Part shown: in pieces, positions 6,670 to 9,769 of the stretch
Layout: each line of letters starts with the position of its first letter
Position numbering within the stretch: the stretch's first letter is position 1
Assembly: GCA_011048585.1 (NCBI GenBank)
Contig: DSDS01000168.1
Coordinates: 1-9,769 of the forward strand
Direction: 5' to 3'
Length of the DNA stretch: 9,769 nucleotides
Source of the DNA: Desulfurivibrio alkaliphilus
Lineage (GTDB): Bacteria > Desulfobacterota > Desulfobulbia > Desulfobulbales > Desulfurivibrionaceae
The notes under the pieces: generated by a model
The model's database searches: none
Seen by the model: the letters and a program-made list of their open reading frames with translations, nothing else
Told to the model about the DNA's origin: nothing
Program-made: the position numbers and the translations under genes

Positions 6670-7065
6670 ATGCAGCTCAAACGTCGCGAATTTATCAAAA
6701 TCATGGCCGCGGGAGCAGTGGCCGCCGTGGCTCACCCCCCCACCCTGGCCCTGGCCAACAAATCGTCGGTAACCATCACGGCCCCGGCGGTAGTGGCCAA
6801 AAACGCGCAGGCGACCATCCGCCTGCAGGTAACCCACCGGGGCAACAACTTTATCCACTACACCAACTGGGTCACCCTGCACAACGAGGAGCGGGAGATT
6901 GCCCGCTGGGATTTTTCCGCCTTCAATCGCCCGGAAAACAACGAGTTCAGCCGTGAGATCACCATCCCCATCGAGCAGACCACCCACCTGGTCGCCCAAG
7001 CCAATTGCAACATCCATGGCGGCGAGGAGGAGGCGAGGCACACGATTGCGGTACAAGAGATATAG
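6670..7065 (+). CDS. Tat-exported superoxide reductase-like (desulfoferrodoxin/neelaredoxin C-terminal domain) protein
   Basis: A 131-residue protein beginning with a twin-arginine signal (KRREFIK, then a hydrophobic stretch to about residue 29), so it is probably exported folded with its metal. The mature part is a beta-rich domain resembling superoxide reductase. It has H56-x6-H63-x3-W67 (HRGNNFIHYTNW) and the C-terminal loop C113-N-I-H116-G, matching the SOR iron-ligand loops (H..H..W and CNxHG). The first of the four equatorial His of classical SOR, expected near residues 32-35, is replaced (KSSVTITAP). It may therefore have a different metal site or be an electron or sulfur carrier instead of an active SOR; sulfur-carrier SoxY/Z-like folds are the main alternative. 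It has a clear ribosome binding site (AAGAGGTGA at 6656-6664) and starts 28 nt after the maturase, so it is likely in the same operon. That suggests a periplasmic redox role near the modified peptide, which is inference. Confidence 0.7.
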   Translation: MQLKRREFIKIMAAGAVAAVAHPPTLALANKSSVTITAPAVVAKNAQATIRLQVTHRGNNFIHYTNWVTLHNEEREIARWDFSAFNRPENNEFSREITIPIEQTTHLVAQANCNIHGGEEEARHTIAVQEI

Positions 7066-7089
7066 GGAGGAACGCTGCTGCAAAATTTA

Positions 7090-7130
7090 CCCCGCCCGAC
7101 AGATCGAGGTTCAGCGGCATCGAGGCGGGG
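7090..7130. other. Inverted repeat between convergent genes
   Basis: CCCCGCC (7090-7096) and GGCGGGG (7124-7130) can pair around a 27-nt loop in the 91-bp gap between the SOR-like gene (+) and the cytochrome gene (-). Read on the - strand it is followed by TAAATTTT, so it might end the cytochrome transcript. The loop is long and the T-run interrupted, so this is a weak terminator candidate. Confidence 0.25.
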
Positions 7131-7156
7131 CCGGTCCGCCTCAACGCCGCCGGCAG

Positions 7157-7621
7157 TTAACGCTTCTCCATGATCTTGAAAAGCTTGAGATCCTCGGCGG
7201 TCAACTCCGCTTGCCGCTTCAATGTCCAGTGGCCCACCCAGCGCTTGAAAAGATCCAGGTTCTTGGCCCGCTCATCCGCGCTGCCCCCCAGGTAGATATT
7301 CATATTGCCGGGGTCCCCGGTGGGGGTGTTTTTGCCGTCATCCAGGCGGCGCATAATCGCCCCTGCATCATCCCCCTTGACGAAGGAGACCAACTCCTGA
7401 TAGCTGGTCATTCGCGGCCCCACCATCATGGAGGTATACTTTTTCTGGTCGGCATCAAACTCTTCAATGCTGGGGGAGCGTTCGCCGTGGCAGGCGAAGC
7501 ATTTTTGCTCCATCAGCGGCCTGATGTGGTCGTTGTAGGTTGCCTGACCGTGGGAGCCGGCCCAGGCCGACCCTCCGCCCAGCGCGGCCAGGGCAATGAC
7601 TGCCAGTGACATTTTTTTCAT
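7157..7621 (-). CDS. Periplasmic monoheme c-type cytochrome
   Basis: A 154-residue secreted protein with a Sec signal peptide (MKKMSLAVIALAALGGGSAWA, cleavage near residue 21) and one heme attachment site CFACH (Cys41, Cys44, His45), preceded by YNDHIRPLMEQK as in many cytochrome c domains placed after a signal. A distal Met ligand could come from SMMVGPRM (about residues 64-70) or GDPGNMNIYLGG. It would carry electrons in the periplasm. A good ribosome binding site (AGGAG read on the - strand, 7629-7633) lies 7 nt from the ATG. It is convergent with the SOR-like gene and downstream of the glycosyltransferase on the same strand, but with its own promoter. The C-terminal part (WVGHWTLKRQAELTAEDLKLFKIM) is helical and charged. 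I cannot assign it to a named cytochrome. Confidence 0.85.
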   Translation of the reverse strand: MKKMSLAVIALAALGGGSAWAGSHGQATYNDHIRPLMEQKCFACHGERSPSIEEFDADQKKYTSMMVGPRMTSYQELVSFVKGDDAGAIMRRLDDGKNTPTGDPGNMNIYLGGSADERAKNLDLFKRWVGHWTLKRQAELTAEDLKLFKIMEKR

Positions 7622-7721
7622 GGCTTATCTCCTCAAAGTGAATCTGAATCGGTTAACTTTCCGGCGCTTTCAACTCAAAACTCGCTGATCCCGGTTGACC
7701 AGGGACAGGTGTACTCTTGGT

Positions 7722-7750
7722 ATGCTAGGGAAATCGGCCCGGGGAGTCAA
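7722..7750 (-). promoter_or_regulatory. Promoter of the cytochrome gene
   Basis: Read on the - strand: TTGACT (7750-7745, five of six to -35), a 17-bp spacer, then TAGCAT (7727-7722, four of six to -10). Transcription would begin near 7715, giving a leader of roughly 95 nt to the cytochrome start at 7621. Nothing else recognisable is seen in this 159-bp gap. Confidence 0.5.
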
Positions 7751-7780
7751 GATCATTGATGTTAAAACTTGCCTCGCCCC

Positions 7781-9346
7781 TCACTCTCCCGGCCCGCTAT
7801 CCGGGGCATCCCCTTGGGGGGGCAGCGCCTGGAACGGCAGAAAAATCCCGACATAGGTTTGGAAGTTGTAGATCTTTTCGCTGCGGACGAACTGTTTTGT
7901 CAGGGCGTAACGGGATCTGGGGGGAGGCGTTTCCCCCGCCCCCCAGATAATGGCCAGGGCATCGGGCCTGAAGTCGTCCGGGGGGGCATAGTAGGCGGGA
8001 TTAGTGTAACTCCAGGTAAAACGAAGGGAAAGCCGGGCGAGCTCCTCGGCGGAGGGCTGCCCCAGGGCAAGGTAATCGTAGCGGACACTCTTGCCGGTGT
8101 AAAGGTCGAGCAGGGGCACGGTCACGGCCGGGTTGACCACGGATGTGGGCCGGGTGGTCTCCACCAGGAAGGTTTGGGCGGCCAGGGAATCCATGTAGCG
8201 ACCGGCGTCCTTAAGGTTGGCCAGACTGTGACTCTTAAGAAAGGGCAGATAGACGGCCAGAGCAAGGACCAGGGAACTGCCAACGGCGCAGTAAGCTGTA
8301 AAGCGACGGAGCCGGACCGGTTCAATGACACTGAAGCCGTAGGCGGCCATGATCGCCAGCAGGGGGAAGAGCGGTACCAGGTAGCGGATGCGGCAAACCT
8401 GCAGCCCGGGAATAAAGAGCAGGAGGAGCCAGGCCGCCACCAGATAACGGGGATCACGCCGCGACAGGGCCAGGGCCACCGAGCCGACGGCCCCCACGGT
8501 GACGAAGGGGTGGGTATGAAAGAAAAAAGTTGCAACGAAGCTCTCCCCCCAGGCCCGGAGGCCGGGCTGCTGAAACTCCCGCAAAATGACCAGCTGAGCC
8601 CCGATGACCTCGGCGTGGTGGAAGAGAACAGGGGCAAGCAAAAGCCCGGTCAACCCCAAGACCAGCCCCCCCGCCGCAGGGCGATCAAAAAGAGGTAGGC
8701 CGCCAGGAGCAGAAAGGCCATGGCGCCGACGTCCACCAGCAGCAGCGGGGTCTGGGTGAAGAGGTAGGGAACGGCCAGGAGCAGGACCCCGGCCAGGTTC
8801 CCGATCTCCCGATCCCAGAGTTCGGCGGCCAACAGGGCGGTGGTGGTCACGGTCAAGGCAAAAAGCAGAGAGTTGAGAATCTGGGCATAGAGCCGGACTT
8901 CTCCGGCGTATTTGAAGATAAGCCCGTAAAGGAGGGGCAGCAGCGGCAAGTCGGTCCAAGCGTCGATTTCCCCGCCCCATTCCCGGAGAAAAAATCCGGG
9001 GCCGTAAACGGCCAGATGTTTGGCCTGGGTGAAATAGCGGGCCGCATCGACAATGGTCTCGGGCATCCCCCAAAAAAGGGCGAAGGCCAGAAAAGCCAGG
9101 GGAAAAAGGAGCGGCGGGCCGGGCAGGGGGAACCTGGCCAATCCGTAGGCGATCGGCAACATGAGCAGCAGCCCGGCCAGGGGCAGGGAGGGAGAGACCA
9201 GATTGGCCATTTGGGCCCAACTAACCAGCCGATTGTCATCCAGGGAGCGCAGAGCGTAGAGCAGCAGCGGCAGGCCCACCGTCAGCAGGGTGATGGCGAG
9301 GGTTAAAGAACCGCTCCCTGCGGCTGGAGTTGGGGGAAATGGCCAT
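7781..9346 (-). pseudogene. GT39/ArnT-like (PMT_2) membrane glycosyltransferase, broken by frameshift
   Basis: The - strand encodes one multi-helix protein in two frames. The N-terminal half (readable from GTG 9279 to TGA 8650, 209 residues) and the C-terminal half (about 8673 to TGA 7781, about 297 residues) join smoothly at a run of seven G: LFLIALRRGG in one frame continues as LVLGLTGLLLAP in the other if one G is added. Many hydrophobic helices, the early loop ETIVDAARYF...WGGEIDAWTDLPLLPLLYGL and the later RYLVPLFPLLAI resemble polyprenyl-phosphate-sugar-dependent transferases that act at the membrane's outer face. GTG 9279 would cut into the first helix. A better start is ATG 9346 (MAISPNSSRRERF, a basic N-terminus), but reaching the main frame needs one T removed near 9305-9307. 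A strong promoter lies 43 nt or so upstream of 9346. It could be a decaying gene, a phase-variable gene or sequencing error. No substrate can be assigned. Confidence 0.75.
8666..8672 (-). other. Homopolymer G7 tract at the glycosyltransferase frameshift
   Basis: Seven C on the + strand (G on the coding strand). In the upstream frame the codons are cGG GGG GGC; the downstream frame resumes if there are eight G, or if ribosomes slip by -1 on G-GGG-GGC. Without this the frame ends at TGA 8650-8652 after RRGGWSWG. Confidence 0.8.
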
Positions 9347-9395
9347 TTGGCGGGATCTGGTGGCGAAAAAATTAAAGTTTCCTAATCCGGGGCCC

Positions 9396-9424
9396 ATTAT
9401 CGGGGCAACCCCCGGTTTTGTCAA
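9396..9424 (-). promoter_or_regulatory. Strong sigma-70-type promoter for the glycosyltransferase
   Basis: Read on the - strand: TTGACA (9424-9419, perfect -35), exactly 17 bp, then GATAAT (9401-9396, five of six to -10). Transcription would start near 9389, about 43 nt before ATG 9346, which supports that start over GTG 9279. The spacer holds a small GGGG/CCCC inverted repeat. Confidence 0.6.
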
Positions 9425-9567
9425 GGCATAGCACGCGACATAGTACGCGACAATTTTCCCCTTGACATCCTGCTCGGCAAATACCACAACGTAGTGTAAT
9501 ATTTTTACGGAGACCAACCGTCGCAAATCTCGCCAGAGTTGTCCAGCTTTAACCTGAAGAGCAAAAA
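9425..9567. other. Intergenic region between divergent genes
   Basis: Besides the tandem repeats this stretch has a perfect TTGACA on the + strand (9462-9467) without a convincing -10 at normal spacing; the AT-rich TGTAATATTTTT (9495-9506) is 27 bp away. No open frame here has coding character. With 9718-9769 it makes up most of the non-coding right end; 9718-9769 shows only an incomplete frame from ATG 9727 and a GATCGATC palindrome near 9744-9751. Confidence 0.5.
9429..9452 (-). repeat. Two tandem 12-bp repeats upstream of the -35 box
   Basis: TAGCACGCGACA (9429-9440) and TAGTACGCGACA (9441-9452) are identical at 11 of 12 positions and directly adjacent. On the - strand they end 4 bp before the -35 box of the glycosyltransferase promoter, the usual place for an activator or overlapping repressor. 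No known regulator's site is recognised. Confidence 0.6.
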
Positions 9568-9717
9568 ATGATGGCCAAACACCCAGCCTTCCCCCGTGGA
9601 ATCATTTTACTTTCTCTGCTTGCTCTCTCCCTGCTTTACCGGCCTGGGTTGTCCCTTGGCGAAACCGCCCCCCCTGACCATCACTCGGGTTATAGTCAAA
9701 TCTGGTGTATGGAATAA
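9568..9717 (+). CDS. Possible small secreted peptide (49 aa)
   Basis: The frame from ATG 9568 to TAA 9715 encodes 49 residues: a basic start (MMAKHPAFPR), a hydrophobic core (GIILLSLLALSLL) and a short polar tail after LSLGET containing two His and one Cys (near the end, IWCME). This looks like a signal peptide with a tiny mature part. A weak ribosome binding site (GAAGAG at 9556-9561) lies 6 nt upstream. The tail follows a run of seven C (9668-9674), so the frame could be a truncated start of a longer exported protein lost by frameshift; shifting the frame there only extends it to a TGA at 9718. I recognise no family. It may equally be noise. Confidence 0.3.
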   Translation: MMAKHPAFPRGIILLSLLALSLLYRPGLSLGETAPPDHHSGYSQIWCME

Positions 9718-9769
9718 TTGAGCAAAATGGCGTATCATCCGGTTGATCGATCACCACCACGATCACAAC

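Noticed and set aside
7769..8698. Long open frame on the + strand, Gly/Gln-rich, opposite the glycosyltransferase
   Set aside because: It is the mirror of a GC-rich membrane-protein gene, with low-complexity composition and no domain; the - strand frame has clear helices and motifs.
9462..9500. + strand promoter using TTGACA 9462 and TGTAAT 9495
   Set aside because: The spacer is 27 bp, far too long for a sigma-70-type promoter.
1..9769. CRISPR arrays, tRNA or rRNA genes, transposases or attachment sites
   Set aside because: Only one pair of 12-bp repeats was seen; no repeat-spacer pattern, RNA gene signature or transposase frame is visible.

Overview
The window is a GC-rich stretch (about 60% by eye) of a bacterial chromosome. 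The mix of genes suggests an anaerobic or sulfur-metabolising deltaproteobacterium, most likely of the Desulfobulbales/Desulfurivibrio type: RecBCD, a Tat-exported superoxide-reductase-like protein, a periplasmic monoheme cytochrome and a selenopeptide/radical SAM pair. This placement is an inference from gene content, not a search result.

Positions 1-4277 (+ strand) hold a DNA repair block: the C-terminal third of recB with its nuclease domain (the start lies outside the window), a four-S1-domain RNA-binding protein placed between recB and recD, and a complete recD helicase gene. The short gap between the S1 gene and recD encodes what looks like the last 21 codons of a histidine kinase, a relic of an earlier gene arrangement.

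Positions 4278-7065 (+ strand) are the most interesting part. After an AT-richer promoter region comes a 61-residue two-helix membrane protein, then a small secreted-type precursor peptide, then a 539-residue radical SAM/SPASM maturase, then a Tat-signal protein related to the superoxide reductase (neelaredoxin/desulfoferrodoxin) domain. By conventional translation the peptide stops at the TGA at 4881. Reading through two in-frame TGAs gives a terminal repeat, EGSGS-U-EGTSS-U, followed by TAA. Each TGA is followed, at 16 and 20 nt, by a hairpin with a small apical loop carrying G in its first two positions, which fits the bacterial SECIS pattern. I therefore call this an SbtA-like selenocysteine RiPP precursor with an SbtM-like maturase. 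A strong intrinsic terminator separates precursor from maturase, as expected if much more peptide than enzyme is made.

Positions 7066-9380 (- strand) carry a periplasmic monoheme c-type cytochrome and, upstream of it on the same strand, a multi-membrane-spanning glycosyltransferase of the GT39/ArnT-like (PMT_2) type. The glycosyltransferase is broken by a frameshift at a run of seven G and probably by a second one near its start. A near-consensus sigma-70-type promoter on the - strand (9396-9424) precedes it, with two tandem 12-bp repeats directly upstream of the -35 box. The right end (9425-9769) is mostly non-coding, apart from one possible 49-residue secreted peptide on the + strand.
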